Source: a virus
IMG/VR virus record: IMGVR_UViG_3300029309_000068
Coordinates: 1 to 50,038 of that record
Length of the DNA: 50,038 nucleotides
Strand: one strand, 5' to 3'
This document shows positions 25,467-34,147 of this stretch, in pieces. The first letter of the stretch is position 1, and the number at the start of each line of letters is the position of its first letter. Under the pieces are notes generated by a model. The model did no database searches and was not told where the DNA came from. It saw nothing but the letters and a program-made list of their open reading frames with translations. The position numbers and the translations under genes were made by a program.

Positions 25467-28400
25467 ATGTCTAACGCTTTTTCGTATTATACTGCTGAGA
25501 GTATGCAGGATAAAAAAGTATCTGACTTAGTAACAAACGCTGACTTCCTCAAGGATAGTATAACCTTTCTAAAGTCTAACAGAAAGGGTTACACAGATGA
25601 AGATATTAGCAAGATGTCAGGTGACGATGTTGTATCTGAAGTCTTAGAACATTTTCGTTATCAAGTTAGTAACGAAGTTACTATGGCTAAAGATGTGTAC
25701 TACATGAAAGATGATAGTGTAGACATGTCTGAGAAACAATCCTTTGGTAGGCTCATGTTTGCCTTTGATAATTCAAAAGGTGAGGGTTTGTTTGACAGAG
25801 GTGGTGAAGCATTCTTTGATTACGTTCAGGGTGGTGGTAGTGCACCTAGTACATACGGATCTATCCTAGCAGGGTTTGCTTCTGCAGGTACTGGTGCTGC
25901 TGCAATACAAGGTACAAAAGCTGCATCGTTACTTGCCCTGAGAGAACTAGGTAAGAAAGCTATCAAGCGTAGCTTAATGGCAGGTATGGCAGATGGTGTT
26001 GTAGCTGCAGGTCAAGAGTACGGCAATCAGAAGATTAGAGAAAGTATAGCACCTGAAGTAGGTGTAGACTACGAGGGTAGTAAGGGCGCAGTTGCATTAA
26101 GCGGTGCGTTGGGTTTTGGCATGGGAGCAGCAGGTTATGGTATACCTGCATACACGCAACACCAAGGTGCTAAGAAACTAGCTGATACTATTGACATGGG
26201 CAGGAAAGCTAGTGAAGACAGGATTAAAGCTAGTGCCGCAATAGCTAGAAAAAGAGCAGAGGATGCACTTAAAGACAGTAAGAAGTCTGCTAACATGGAG
26301 GGTGCTACCAAAAGAGTTCTTCAGTCTATTGACCCTAGTCTTGTACGTGAAGGTAACTTAGTTAAAAAGTATCTACTTAGTGAAGGAATGCCTGATGGAT
26401 TGATAGGTGGCCTCAGCCTAGAGACAGTACAAAGGTTATCTGCTGCATCCTATGACTTAGCTGAAAGACTTGGTGTAAATCTAAGTGACCCTAATATACG
26501 CATCACTGAAATACTAGCAGACAACATCGGCAAGAACAAAGATTCATTCTTTCAAGTAGCAGAGTCCTATGGTCTTACACCAAGGCAACTATCCGCAACC
26601 TATGCTGCTGAGGTGTCACAAGCTGCTAAGATATTAGGAACACAAAGCGGCTTATCTAAGAGAGCAAGAAAATCAGACTTAGCTAATCTATCTAAAAAGG
26701 TAGACGAATTGTTTGAGGCAGGTATGGCTCCTGCAAAAGCAGAAGACTTAGCAGTTATAGCTAAAGCTACTCGTGACAATCGTAACATTATCTGGCGTAA
26801 CTTTAAAGATGTAGAGAATGCTAGGCGTTTGTTTATGACATCCCAACCTGCTACAACAATGCGTAACAACATATTCTCTGTAGCTATGACAGGTATAGAC
26901 ATCATTGATCAGCTAAATGCTAGTGTACTTAAGACGGTGAGTGGTAAGTCTGGTATGCCTGAGTTCAAAGGCTCAGTATCTAATTTAAAATACCTAACCA
27001 AAGATAACTATGTAGCTGATGCACTTGTAACTATGCTACAAGGACAATCACCAGAGAAGTTTCAAAAAGTATTCTTTGATGCAGCTATCGTAGAAGCTAA
27101 CGTTGTAAAAGATAGTAAACTAACCAAGCTAGGTGCTGCTGCCAACACATTAAACACCTTATCGGACTTTGTAGTTAAACGTGCTATTATTACTGGCAAT
27201 ATAGACAGGACACTACGACAAAGAAAAGACTTACACAAAAGTATTGGTAACAGTGTAATGGATATGTTGGAGAAAGGTACAGCAGATCAGCTACCTGAAG
27301 ACATACTTGATGCAGCTATAGATGAATCACTAGCCTTTACATTTCAACGTAGATTTGGCGGTAAGGATGCTAGTCAATTAAACAAAGGTGTAGGAAACTT
27401 AGTTAGGTTTATACATAACACAGGCTTAACTGTTGTTATACCTTTCCCTAGATACCTAGCTTCTCAAGCTAAGTTTGTATCTGACTATACAGGTTTAACT
27501 TTATTGAGAAGACCATTGCTTGACGGTGTAAAACCTACTACTCAAGAGACAGCCAAGTTTATGACAGGTGCAATGACATTTGGTGGACTCTACAGTATAA
27601 GTAAAGATAAGATACACAGAGGTCTTGAGTGGTTTGAAGCAGAGGGTGAAGATGGTAGAGTGTATGATGCACAAGCTGCTCTTGGTCCTGCATCTGCACA
27701 GGTATACGTAGCAGACTACTATGCTAGGATAATGGAAGGTTTACCTGTCAAGCCTTTGTCAGAGGCATCTAAAGATCTAACAAAGATACTAGGTGGCACA
27801 GAGTTTAGACCTGGCGTTGGGCTTGCTGATAATATCATACGTGCTGCAGAAAGCGGTAATTGGGAACCTCTTACAAATCAAGTAGGTGATTACTTTAGTT
27901 CTTACACATATCCTGCTGCAGTGCTGAAAGACTTCTATGGTCAGTTTGATCCACGTTCATCCTACTTACCTGAGACAAGAGATGCTACCGTATCTGTTGT
28001 AGAGTTTATGGGTATGGACTTTACCATGTCTACCATACAGAGAATTACTAGACATCTTCCAGACTTCAATAGTGATAAAATGTCTGAGGGTTTAGAGAAA
28101 GGGCTAGGAATAAAGATAGCTCCTGAGACACTAGCTAAGTATCTAGAGTTTGCTAACACATCCACACGTACATACTATCAGACTCAGTACACGAAAGATG
28201 CTGATGCCAATAATATGAGACAAGATGCTATACGTTATGATGTTTTTGGTAATGGTCCTATCAGGATACTTGATCCGCTAGTAAAACAGCTTACTGGGTT
28301 TGTAGGTAGACCACCAAAGAATGCATTACAACGTGAGATGACTAGGCTACAAGTAGATCCTTTTAGGATATACAATCCATACATGGAAAAGAATCAAGTA

Positions 28401-28853
28401 CTAGAGTTGTTTACTCAGCAAAAGTTACAGGGTAATCTAGCAGCTAAAGCTAGTTTGTTTATGATGTCACCTAGATATGCAGAATCTAACGATCAAGAAA
28501 AGCAAGCAAGGCTTAGAGAGTTCTTGAAAGCAGAGGTTAGAGTAGCTAGAGCAGATGCTGAGGACACATTACAAAGAATGTCACAACTACCCGAAGCTAC
28601 ACAAGACTACGAATCTTTTATGCGTGGTGAGTTAAAAGCTATGGGTAGACAAGAAAGAAAGTTTGCTGATTTAGGATGGGCAGAAATAAGAGGTGAATAC
28701 GGATATGAAGGTCTGTCTTTTGATGAAGCTCTTGATGTAGTTGATGCAGACAGAGTATTTACTCCTGAAGAAAAAGGCATATATAAAACTAACTTGATAG
28801 ACTTATACATAGGACTCAAAGACTATCAGAAGTACATAAGAGATACACAATAA
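25467..28853 (+). CDS. Largest ejection-type internal virion protein (1128 residues)
   Basis: A 1128-residue protein and the last gene of the virion operon, matching the place of T7 gp16 (1318 residues). Residues about 120-235 contain Gly-Ala-rich stretches (ILAGFASAGTGAAAIQGTKAASLLAL and GAVALSGALGFGMGAAGYGIP) that could insert in a membrane during ejection. The rest is mainly helical with many Arg and Lys. No lytic transglycosylase motif (the ES...Y set at the T7 gp16 N-terminus) is visible, in keeping with a separate lysozyme gene at 21408. It starts 4 bases after the previous stop with an AAGGA site. A two-way terminator follows directly. Confidence 0.6.
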   Translation: MSNAFSYYTAESMQDKKVSDLVTNADFLKDSITFLKSNRKGYTDEDISKMSGDDVVSEVLEHFRYQVSNEVTMAKDVYYMKDDSVDMSEKQSFGRLMFAFDNSKGEGLFDRGGEAFFDYVQGGGSAPSTYGSILAGFASAGTGAAAIQGTKAASLLALRELGKKAIKRSLMAGMADGVVAAGQEYGNQKIRESIAPEVGVDYEGSKGAVALSGALGFGMGAAGYGIPAYTQHQGAKKLADTIDMGRKASEDRIKASAAIARKRAEDALKDSKKSANMEGATKRVLQSIDPSLVREGNLVKKYLLSEGMPDGLIGGLSLETVQRLSAASYDLAERLGVNLSDPNIRITEILADNIGKNKDSFFQVAESYGLTPRQLSATYAAEVSQAAKILGTQSGLSKRARKSDLANLSKKVDELFEAGMAPAKAEDLAVIAKATRDNRNIIWRNFKDVENARRLFMTSQPATTMRNNIFSVAMTGIDIIDQLNASVLKTVSGKSGMPEFKGSVSNLKYLTKDNYVADALVTMLQGQSPEKFQKVFFDAAIVEANVVKDSKLTKLGAAANTLNTLSDFVVKRAIITGNIDRTLRQRKDLHKSIGNSVMDMLEKGTADQLPEDILDAAIDESLAFTFQRRFGGKDASQLNKGVGNLVRFIHNTGLTVVIPFPRYLASQAKFVSDYTGLTLLRRPLLDGVKPTTQETAKFMTGAMTFGGLYSISKDKIHRGLEWFEAEGEDGRVYDAQAALGPASAQVYVADYYARIMEGLPVKPLSEASKDLTKILGGTEFRPGVGLADNIIRAAESGNWEPLTNQVGDYFSSYTYPAAVLKDFYGQFDPRSSYLPETRDATVSVVEFMGMDFTMSTIQRITRHLPDFNSDKMSEGLEKGLGIKIAPETLAKYLEFANTSTRTYYQTQYTKDADANNMRQDAIRYDVFGNGPIRILDPLVKQLTGFVGRPPKNALQREMTRLQVDPFRIYNPYMEKNQVLELFTQQKLQGNLAAKASLFMMSPRYAESNDQEKQARLREFLKAEVRVARADAEDTLQRMSQLPEATQDYESFMRGELKAMGRQERKFADLGWAEIRGEYGYEGLSFDEALDVVDADRVFTPEEKGIYKTNLIDLYIGLKDYQKYIRDTQ

Positions 28854-28856
28854 AAT

Positions 28857-28885
28857 AGGGGCGCATTTAGCGCCCTTACTTTTTT
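28857..28885. terminator. Two-way rho-independent terminator between convergent operons
   Basis: GGGCGC (28859-28864) pairs with GCGCCC (28870-28875) around the loop ATTTA. On the plus strand a run of six T follows (28880-28885); on the minus strand AAAA at 28852-28855 gives a shorter U-run. It lies between the stop of the 1128-residue gene and the last codon of the minus-strand operon, where both transcripts must end. Confidence 0.85.
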
Positions 28886-29082
28886 ATACCATTGAGTCTT
28901 GAGCTACGCTCTGCCCACAGTTGTACTATGATTAAGTGTTTTATAGCCTCCCTTGTTTCAGTAGTGTGATACAGATTGTCAGTTATATACTTGTCTAACG
29001 CTTCTATGCGTTCCTGTATCCCTTCTTTGAAATGATCGTGTCTCCTAGATACAAAGTCTTTTGCTTCTTTTTCTAGGCTCAT
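28876..29082 (-). CDS. Small helical protein, last gene of the early operon
   Basis: A 68-residue protein rich in charged helix (MSLEKEAKDFVSRRHDHFKEGIQERIEALDKYI) and ending with LIIVQLWAERSSRLNGIKK. A GGAGG site lies 10 bases before the ATG, inside the end of the upstream gene. The C-terminal pattern WAERSSRLNGIK recurs in small proteins of other marine phages without a known role. Its stop codon overlaps the terminator stem. Confidence 0.65.
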   Translation of the reverse strand: MSLEKEAKDFVSRRHDHFKEGIQERIEALDKYITDNLYHTTETREAIKHLIIVQLWAERSSRLNGIKK

Positions 29083-29088
29083 ACTTGG

Positions 29089-29280
29089 CTACACCTCCTG
29101 TGGTATCTCTGTGCAGTAAGCAAATACATTAGAGTTAGGCGATGGTCTAGTGTCCATAAGATCATTACGGATAATTGAAGCATTTCTTTTACAATCTTCT
29201 AAAGTAGAATAAACTGTATTTACTGCTTGTACTTGTACATAACCACTTCCGATAGAAAGTATGAACACTAAGACATACAT
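29089..29280 (-). CDS. Short exported protein with two cysteines (paralogue 1 of 3)
   Basis: A 63-residue protein. Residues 1-20 are hydrophobic and end with Ala-Val-Asn, resembling a signal peptide or membrane anchor. The remainder has two Cys (in STLEDCKRNA and VFAYCTE). The plan (Met, aromatic, hydrophobic start, TYxSxEEC-like motif, C near the end) is shared with the proteins at 38487-38681 and 41737-41910. Its start overlaps the upstream stop as TAATG. The two Cys could form a disulfide in the periplasm. The function is unknown. Confidence 0.6.
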   Translation of the reverse strand: MYVLVFILSIGSGYVQVQAVNTVYSTLEDCKRNASIIRNDLMDTRPSPNSNVFAYCTEIPQEV

Positions 29281-29462
29281 TATTCTGACTCTACAGGGAT
29301 AGGATCGTCAGTAGTTATATCTTTAATAACGTCTACACTTTTCTCATAAACAACTACACCTGTTTCCCAAGTGGCTTTAGCTACAGGTTTAGCTACATTA
29401 TCGTAAGTGCCTACTGCTGTTAAAAGATAAACTACAGGTACTAATAAATTAAATAACAACAT
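29280..29462 (-). CDS. Small single-pass membrane protein
   Basis: A 60-residue protein with one N-terminal membrane segment (LLFNLLVPVVYLLTAVGTY) and a polar, acidic C-terminus (DITTDDPIPVESE). It has a good AAGGAG site. It is coupled by TAATG to the next gene, an exported two-Cys protein, so the two may work together at the inner membrane. Not recognised. Confidence 0.6.
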   Translation of the reverse strand: MLLFNLLVPVVYLLTAVGTYDNVAKPVAKATWETGVVVYEKSVDVIKDITTDDPIPVESE

Positions 29463-29504
29463 AATTAACTCCTTTTATTACTTATAAAAATTATAACATA
29501 GCGA

Positions 29505-29960
29505 TTATACTATGTCTACTATTTGTGCTTCTTGATATGGGATATGATAAAATGTTTCACCTTTTGGTATCCTGTAAGTAGGACCAGTAGCTTCTTTAAT
29601 AATAGCATCTACCATTTGTGTACCCTGTATCTTCCAAGCTTTATTGTAATGTTTGTTAAAAACATAAAAGTATAAGTTCTCCAACTGATCTTTGTATTTC
29701 TCTATAAGTCTCCTCTTTCTCCCTGGTATTCGTATCTCTGACCAATACGTAGGCCACTCCTCTTTCCACTGTGCTTTTCTTTCAGCTTCGTGAAAGTAAG
29801 TAACACCATCTTTTTCTGATACAACATCAGCATAGTAATCTTCTTTCTTGCTGACAATTGTATGTCCTTCTGATTGTAAATACTTAATCAAAGCTTCCTT
29901 AGATGGTCCGTCTACTTTGTCGTAAACTTCTTTTTGGAATGGCCTAGTATATACTTTCAT
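29505..29960 (-). CDS. Putative PD-(D/E)XK-fold protein
   Basis: A 151-residue protein. After an N-terminal helix (PSKEALIKYLQSEGHTI) comes YYADVVSEKDGVTYFHEAERKAQW, which fits a PD-(D/E)XK core: Asp in the second strand, then Glu-x-Lys in the third (E-R-K). A basic helix with IPGRKRRLIEKY and a strand LYFYVFNKHYNKAWKI follow, as is usual in restriction-endonuclease-like folds. It begins 3 bases after the RNR stop. I infer a nuclease-like fold; activity and target are unknown. The single Asp-Glu-x-Lys set is weaker evidence than for the two clear nucleases at 32967 and 33377. Confidence 0.5.
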   Translation of the reverse strand: MKVYTRPFQKEVYDKVDGPSKEALIKYLQSEGHTIVSKKEDYYADVVSEKDGVTYFHEAERKAQWKEEWPTYWSEIRIPGRKRRLIEKYKDQLENLYFYVFNKHYNKAWKIQGTQMVDAIIKEATGPTYRIPKGETFYHIPYQEAQIVDIV

Positions 29961-29963
29961 TAA

Positions 29964-31862
29964 TTATGCCCCTATATCCACCACTTCACATACGCCACCA
30001 GTACAAGCCATAGACTGCGTAGCAACTGTATTATCCTCTTGTTCATACTCACTAAGCTTGGACCAGTCAATAGACTTTGGCATTATAGCTGAAAGCTTTT
30101 TGTAATCATCTTTCGTACAATCTTGATAAGGAGCTTGCTGATAAGTGTGATCTGAGTGTGGCAAAAATGATACACCTGACATTTCATCAAAGTGTTTATA
30201 AACAAATGCACCTACTTCCATCCATTCATCAGAACGAACTGTCACTGTTACAGAAGGTTTATGCTCACACCAGTGTCTTTGATAGGTTAGCCATGTCTCC
30301 AACTGTTCAATGGCTGACATATCGTTACGAGTTACAGCTTTATTGGGTGACTTCTGTGGGAAGCTAAACACTGTAGTGGTATCAGGCTTCATCACACAAG
30401 GTGAGTTAGGTATGCCTTGGTCTTTCATCATTTGTGTAAGTGGGTCTTTATTGTCACCACGCACAGTTCTAATGTAATGTAATGCATGACGTGCATGTAT
30501 ACCAGATGCTGAGTCAACTAATTGTGATACTGTTCCGCTTGGCTTGACACAGGTAATTGCTGCACTTGGTGCAATGCCAAGGCGGTTAGCACAATCACTA
30601 TTAGTACGAACAGCAGTTTGTCGTAAATGCTCAAGAGTCTTCTCCAATCCTTTGTTTGCTGATGTCATAAGAGGGTTGTCCATTATTCCTGTGAGTGACA
30701 CACCCAACAGACGCTCCTCTTCTGTGTTGGTTGTCCACACCTTACGCAAGTATGGAAACTTGGTGTATGTGGATTGAATTGTACCAAGAATAGTAGCGAG
30801 TTCCACTTTTCTTTCAAGGTCATCCACAGTATCTGTAGCCCTAACCACCACTTCAGTAAGATTACAAAACTGATTTGGTCGTAGTATAATTTCACTACAT
30901 GGGTTAGTTCCAAACTCATGGTTAGGATCACGTCTTCCATACTTCTCAGCTTGTTTCTTGGACGCTTCACGATTAAATATACCCCTCTCCCCTGACTTGC
31001 TTTCTACTAAAGCTAACCACTCACGCATAAACGTTTCTGAATCTGGCTTCTCTGTATATGAAACACTGTTATTAGCTAACGCTCTATGGGCAGCTTCGTT
31101 CCACCACTGCCCTGACTTAGCGTGACGCATCCTATCATCACTGAGGTTAGACAAACTAATCATAGCACTACGTCTAACACCACCAACAACAACTATCTGA
31201 CCAATGAAACACATTAGGTCATGGCACTCTAAACTAGAAAGCTTACGCCCTTGAGCATCCTTGAATGTCTTTACTGCAAAGTTGAATAGCTCCACAAGAG
31301 GCGCAGGTCCACTAGCTCTACCACCAAATGTTTTTAGCCTTGCACCTGCAGGGCGTACTCTGCTAACATCCCACTGAGGAATCTCTCCTGCCCACAAGAG
31401 TGCCAATACTTGTCTGAACGCTTTAGCCCACCCCTCCTTGCTGTCCTTTACCACAACGGTAGTATCACTCTCGAAGAGTTCAGGAACTTCGGGAAGCTTG
31501 CTAATGAATTGTCTCTCGACACTGAATCCGACACCAGTGCCACAGAGGAGGATGTACATAGCTTCATCAAAGGACTTTGGGTCATCTACGGTTAAGTAGC
31601 TACAGTTATATCCTGCAGTGTTGTCTCTCTCAAGTGCTGCTCCTGCTGTCATCATAGCTCTCATGCTAGGCATGATTTCTAAGTTAAGTATAGCAAACAT
31701 TAATTCATCTTTAGTATCTACATCTACTTTATTACCTACAACATTTTCCATATAACGATCTACAGTTTCAGACCAAGACTCTCTGCCTTTACCATCAATG
31801 TATTTAGCGTAACGTGACTTGTGTATAAAACTTTGGTAGTCGGTTGGTAAGTAGTTATTCAT
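29964..31862 (-). CDS. nrdJ: Ribonucleotide reductase, class II (adenosylcobalamin-dependent)
   Basis: Reduces ribonucleotides to deoxyribonucleotides to feed phage DNA synthesis and needs vitamin B12 from the host. It is 632 residues. The active-site set N320, C322, E324 (in NPCSEI) and C333 has the same 11-residue Cys-Cys gap as C408/C419 of the Lactobacillus leichmannii enzyme. C87 (in YNCSYL) would be the C119 equivalent. The C-terminal pair C620/C625 (CTGGVC) keeps the C731/C736 spacing of the electron shuttle. Typical blocks such as SRVRPAGARLKTFGGRASGP and VKPSGTVSQLVDSASGIHAR are intact. It is about 100 residues shorter than the 739-residue model enzyme. A 54-residue gene and mazG lie directly upstream with overlapping stops. 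Confidence 0.93.
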   Translation of the reverse strand: MNNYLPTDYQSFIHKSRYAKYIDGKGRESWSETVDRYMENVVGNKVDVDTKDELMFAILNLEIMPSMRAMMTAGAALERDNTAGYNCSYLTVDDPKSFDEAMYILLCGTGVGFSVERQFISKLPEVPELFESDTTVVVKDSKEGWAKAFRQVLALLWAGEIPQWDVSRVRPAGARLKTFGGRASGPAPLVELFNFAVKTFKDAQGRKLSSLECHDLMCFIGQIVVVGGVRRSAMISLSNLSDDRMRHAKSGQWWNEAAHRALANNSVSYTEKPDSETFMREWLALVESKSGERGIFNREASKKQAEKYGRRDPNHEFGTNPCSEIILRPNQFCNLTEVVVRATDTVDDLERKVELATILGTIQSTYTKFPYLRKVWTTNTEEERLLGVSLTGIMDNPLMTSANKGLEKTLEHLRQTAVRTNSDCANRLGIAPSAAITCVKPSGTVSQLVDSASGIHARHALHYIRTVRGDNKDPLTQMMKDQGIPNSPCVMKPDTTTVFSFPQKSPNKAVTRNDMSAIEQLETWLTYQRHWCEHKPSVTVTVRSDEWMEVGAFVYKHFDEMSGVSFLPHSDHTYQQAPYQDCTKDDYKKLSAIMPKSIDWSKLSEYEQEDNTVATQSMACTGGVCEVVDIGA

Positions 31863-32019
31863 GTTTCTTCACCTCTATCTTTCTAATTACTGCACCATCA
31901 ATATCATAAATAATATCTTGGAATAACTCAGTAACTGCCTCCTCGTGCATCTCTGCCACTATTGGTAGTATACGTTCTTCCTCGTCTATTTCTATTGTTA
32001 GTTTAATGTTGAACTTCAT
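31855..32019 (-). CDS. 54-residue acidic protein between mazG and nrdJ
   Basis: The short gene begins MKFNIKLTIEIDEEER and ends DIDGAVIRKIEVKKHE. Its ATG overlaps the mazG stop (ATGA), and its stop overlaps the nrdJ start by 8 bases, so its reality is well supported by spacing. The beta-type opening and closing strands with an acidic helix in between suggest a small folded domain. The fixed place between two nucleotide-metabolism genes suggests a link to dNTP supply, but no function is known. Confidence 0.65.
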   Translation of the reverse strand: MKFNIKLTIEIDEEERILPIVAEMHEEAVTELFQDIIYDIDGAVIRKIEVKKHE

Positions 32020-32372
32020 CTCTTATCGCCACTGCCCTTTATGGTTCCTCTCTCCATACGACTGTGAAGTTTATCTAAGTTACACCTGGCTATATATCCC
32101 ATGTCAAAGTTTAGGTCACGACATAAAGCTGCAATGTACCACAGGCAGTCACCCACCTCTGCAGCTACATCTTCTCTGTTAAACTTTCCATCCCTTAACA
32201 TCTTCTTTACTTTGTTGGCTACTTCACCTGCTTCACCTGCGAGTCCTAACGCAGGGTAAACTATCTTGTGTTCATCAGGATATATGGCAGTCTTACGTGC
32301 CTCTATCTGATAATCACCGAATGTCATTTCATACATATCTTTCCAAGCATTTATGTCATCTGCTGTTATCAT
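32016..32372 (-). CDS. mazG: MazG-like nucleotide pyrophosphohydrolase
   Basis: A 118-residue all-helical enzyme that hydrolyses nucleoside triphosphates to monophosphates. The metal-binding set is present: EAGEVANKVKK, then EVGDCLWYIAAL (the Glu-Asp pair). I chose ATG 32372 (MITADD), which overlaps the upstream stop as ATGA, over the in-frame ATG 32390. Phage MazG proteins may clear non-canonical nucleotides, change (p)ppGpp, or recycle nucleotides. Placement beside nrdJ supports a nucleotide-pool role. Confidence 0.85.
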   Translation of the reverse strand: MITADDINAWKDMYEMTFGDYQIEARKTAIYPDEHKIVYPALGLAGEAGEVANKVKKMLRDGKFNREDVAAEVGDCLWYIAALCRDLNFDMGYIARCNLDKLHSRMERGTIKGSGDKR

Positions 32373-32635
32373 TTGTGCATCTCCATCCAACGTTTTTCTA
32401 GTCTGTCAAGATACCATTTTGCTTTTCTTATATCTTCTAATCCATTCTTATACTCATGCCGCCACAAATACTTTAACACATTAGCAGCGTGTGGCGCTGT
32501 AGCTCCTGACATATTCTCTGTCATTGCTTCTATAGCTTCGATGCATTCTATACCACTGTGATTGTAGTGTACTGGATTGTTTACTTGATCATGATCTAAA
32601 GTTGTATCACCAGTTAGTGTTATTGTATCTATCAT
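32369..32635 (-). CDS. DUF3310 protein
   Basis: An 88-residue protein with the family core VNNPVHYNHSGIECIEAIEAM, then ANVLKYLWRHEYKNGLEDIRKAKWYLDRL. DUF3310 proteins are common in phages beside nucleotide metabolism genes and have been loosely labelled nucleotide kinases, but I see no P-loop, so no enzyme role is assigned. Start ATG 32635 overlaps the upstream stop (ATGA); a longer in-frame start exists at 32659 but has poorer spacing. Confidence 0.8.
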   Translation of the reverse strand: MIDTITLTGDTTLDHDQVNNPVHYNHSGIECIEAIEAMTENMSGATAPHAANVLKYLWRHEYKNGLEDIRKAKWYLDRLEKRWMEMHK

Positions 32636-32967
32636 GCGCTTCCCTTTGTCTTTGTCCACTTGTTAAGTGTATATACATTACCCTCTCTTGTTACAACAGG
32701 TTTTTCATCCTCTGCATCCATAGCTACAAGATAATCTCTGTGCTCTTTGACTAGCTGATAAATATCTGGATGTTCATTTGCTATATCTAAAAATGCTGAC
32801 ATCATAGTTGCTACATCTACTATACCGTTGATGATAGGATCAGGTAAGTTATGCTCAGGTGATATTGCTATAGACACATTTGTTTCACCCTCCCAACTAC
32901 CATCATCCTTGTAGTCTACTGGGCTTATAACTATTGCTATTTCATCATTGTCTAAGTCGTGACCCAT
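32632..32967 (-). CDS. Acidic hypothetical protein
   Basis: A 111-residue protein. Residues 8-40 look like beta strands (EIAIVISPVDYKDDGSWEGETNVSIAISP), followed by a helix-rich middle (IINGIVDVATMMSAFLDIANEHPDIYQLVKEHRDYL) and a basic tail. It is coupled on both sides (TAATG upstream, ATGA downstream). Related proteins occur in marine phages beside endonuclease I genes. The function is unknown. Confidence 0.65.
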   Translation of the reverse strand: MGHDLDNDEIAIVISPVDYKDDGSWEGETNVSIAISPEHNLPDPIINGIVDVATMMSAFLDIANEHPDIYQLVKEHRDYLVAMDAEDEKPVVTREGNVYTLNKWTKTKGSA

Positions 32968-33386
32968 TAGTCTTTCCTTTTTGTTTTTAATTCTATCTTC
33001 TTAACTGTAATCTCTTTACCTTTTTCTTTCAGCCAATCTTCAGGTATCACACGATTAGCCCACCGAAACTTATATCGCTCACACCAATGACAATACCTAG
33101 ACTTAGCACCCTTATATAGCTTGGCGTTTGCGTTACTGAAAACAAACCGTATGTCTAGCTCAGGATGCTGTCTCTGTATCTCACGATGCTTACGTCTGTC
33201 GGCACTATCAAAGATACCTTTAGTCTCAATAATGATACCATTGTCTAAAATAAAATCAGGAGTGTAAGTACGGTAACGTAGATCCTCCCATTCTATCTTG
33301 AGCACTTCATATCTAACTTTTGTTTGTTTCTTCCTTAGATAAGAAGCGATATTTTTTTCTAGGCCACTACGATATTTTATAGCCAT
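32967..33386 (-). CDS. Endonuclease I, Holliday junction resolvase (T7 gene 3 type)
   Basis: A 139-residue nuclease that cuts four-way and branched DNA, needed to debranch replicating phage DNA before packaging and, in T7, to degrade host DNA. The catalytic set is E10, D44, E54 and K56 (SGLEKNIA, YTPDFILDNGIIIETKG). The gap of 10 and the E-x-K equal D55, E65 and K67 of T7 endonuclease I. The later CHWCERYKFRWANRVIPEDW segment matches the C-terminal part of the family. It overlaps the exonuclease gene by 10 bases and the next gene by TAATG. Confidence 0.9.
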   Translation of the reverse strand: MAIKYRSGLEKNIASYLRKKQTKVRYEVLKIEWEDLRYRTYTPDFILDNGIIIETKGIFDSADRRKHREIQRQHPELDIRFVFSNANAKLYKGAKSRYCHWCERYKFRWANRVIPEDWLKEKGKEITVKKIELKTKRKD

Positions 33387-34147
33387 TTAGGTAAATCAAT
33401 AACGCTGTAGTTACCCCACCCTGTTCCATAATCTAAAGAAAGATCAGCGAAAGCTATTTGATCTAGTGTGTCATGCATACGCTTCTTAGCGTTATTCAAC
33501 AGGTCTGAACTGACTACATGCATGTGTGAAACATAAGGACTAGATTTTTCACAAGCTATAAAAGAAAACTCTTTGACTTCAATACCTGCTAATTCTATTA
33601 CGTATTTGTAAAACGCTGCCTGAATATCGTATGCGTATTTAAAACACTCTTTAGAAAAACCTGAAGGAGAAGCATCTATGGTTGTTTTAACATCATAGAC
33701 TGCACCCTCTTCGGTTATCATAAGGTCTGGTCTTGTCTTTAATTCTAGTCCTGATCTAGGACATCTTTCAAAAATACTAACTTCGTTAACTCTATCTTTG
33801 TGTCTTAGTGCTTTACCACATTTGTTATTTTCCAAAGCAGACTTAGCCATCTTGTGTGCCATATAATATTCTGCTTCACTAAGAAGAATCTGATCTTCCT
33901 GTAATTCTTTTTCTAGCTCTTTAAAAGCTTTAGATGTTTTAGTTTTTGGACCCTTTACAACTAGGTCTTTATCTTCTTCTAAGAGTAATGCATGAACTGC
34001 ACTACCTAAATTAAAAGCTGACGATTGTTTTTGTTTTTGCCCTCTCCAGTGTGCTAGTGATTTTTTATATACTGTCTTGACTGCCGAAGAAGAGATACCA
34101 CTCATTGAATGATACCTCGTATTCGATAAGTCTTTGATTACACCCAT
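33377..34147 (-). CDS. RecE/RecB-type PD-(D/E)XK exonuclease
   Basis: A 256-residue exonuclease of the type that resects double-stranded ends (DUF3799, exonuclease VIII C-terminal class). Motifs are SSAVKTV with FNLGSAVHALLLE (H52), E122, RPDLMI (D141), YDVKTT (D152-x-K154) and YDIQAAFYKY (Q176, Y180), which together complete the RecB-like nuclease set. It starts at the stop of the 289-residue protein (TAATG) and overlaps endonuclease I. Such exonucleases usually pair with an annealing protein, and the adjacent 34147-35016 protein is the natural candidate. Confidence 0.85.
   Translation of the reverse strand: MGVIKDLSNTRYHSMSGISSSAVKTVYKKSLAHWRGQKQKQSSAFNLGSAVHALLLEEDKDLVVKGPKTKTSKAFKELEKELQEDQILLSEAEYYMAHKMAKSALENNKCGKALRHKDRVNEVSIFERCPRSGLELKTRPDLMITEEGAVYDVKTTIDASPSGFSKECFKYAYDIQAAFYKYVIELAGIEVKEFSFIACEKSSPYVSHMHVVSSDLLNNAKKRMHDTLDQIAFADLSLDYGTGWGNYSVIDLPKWL

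Noticed and set aside
28876-29082. Anti-CBASS Acb2-like protein
   Set aside because: Similar size and helical make-up, but the expected conserved motifs of Acb2 are not visible.
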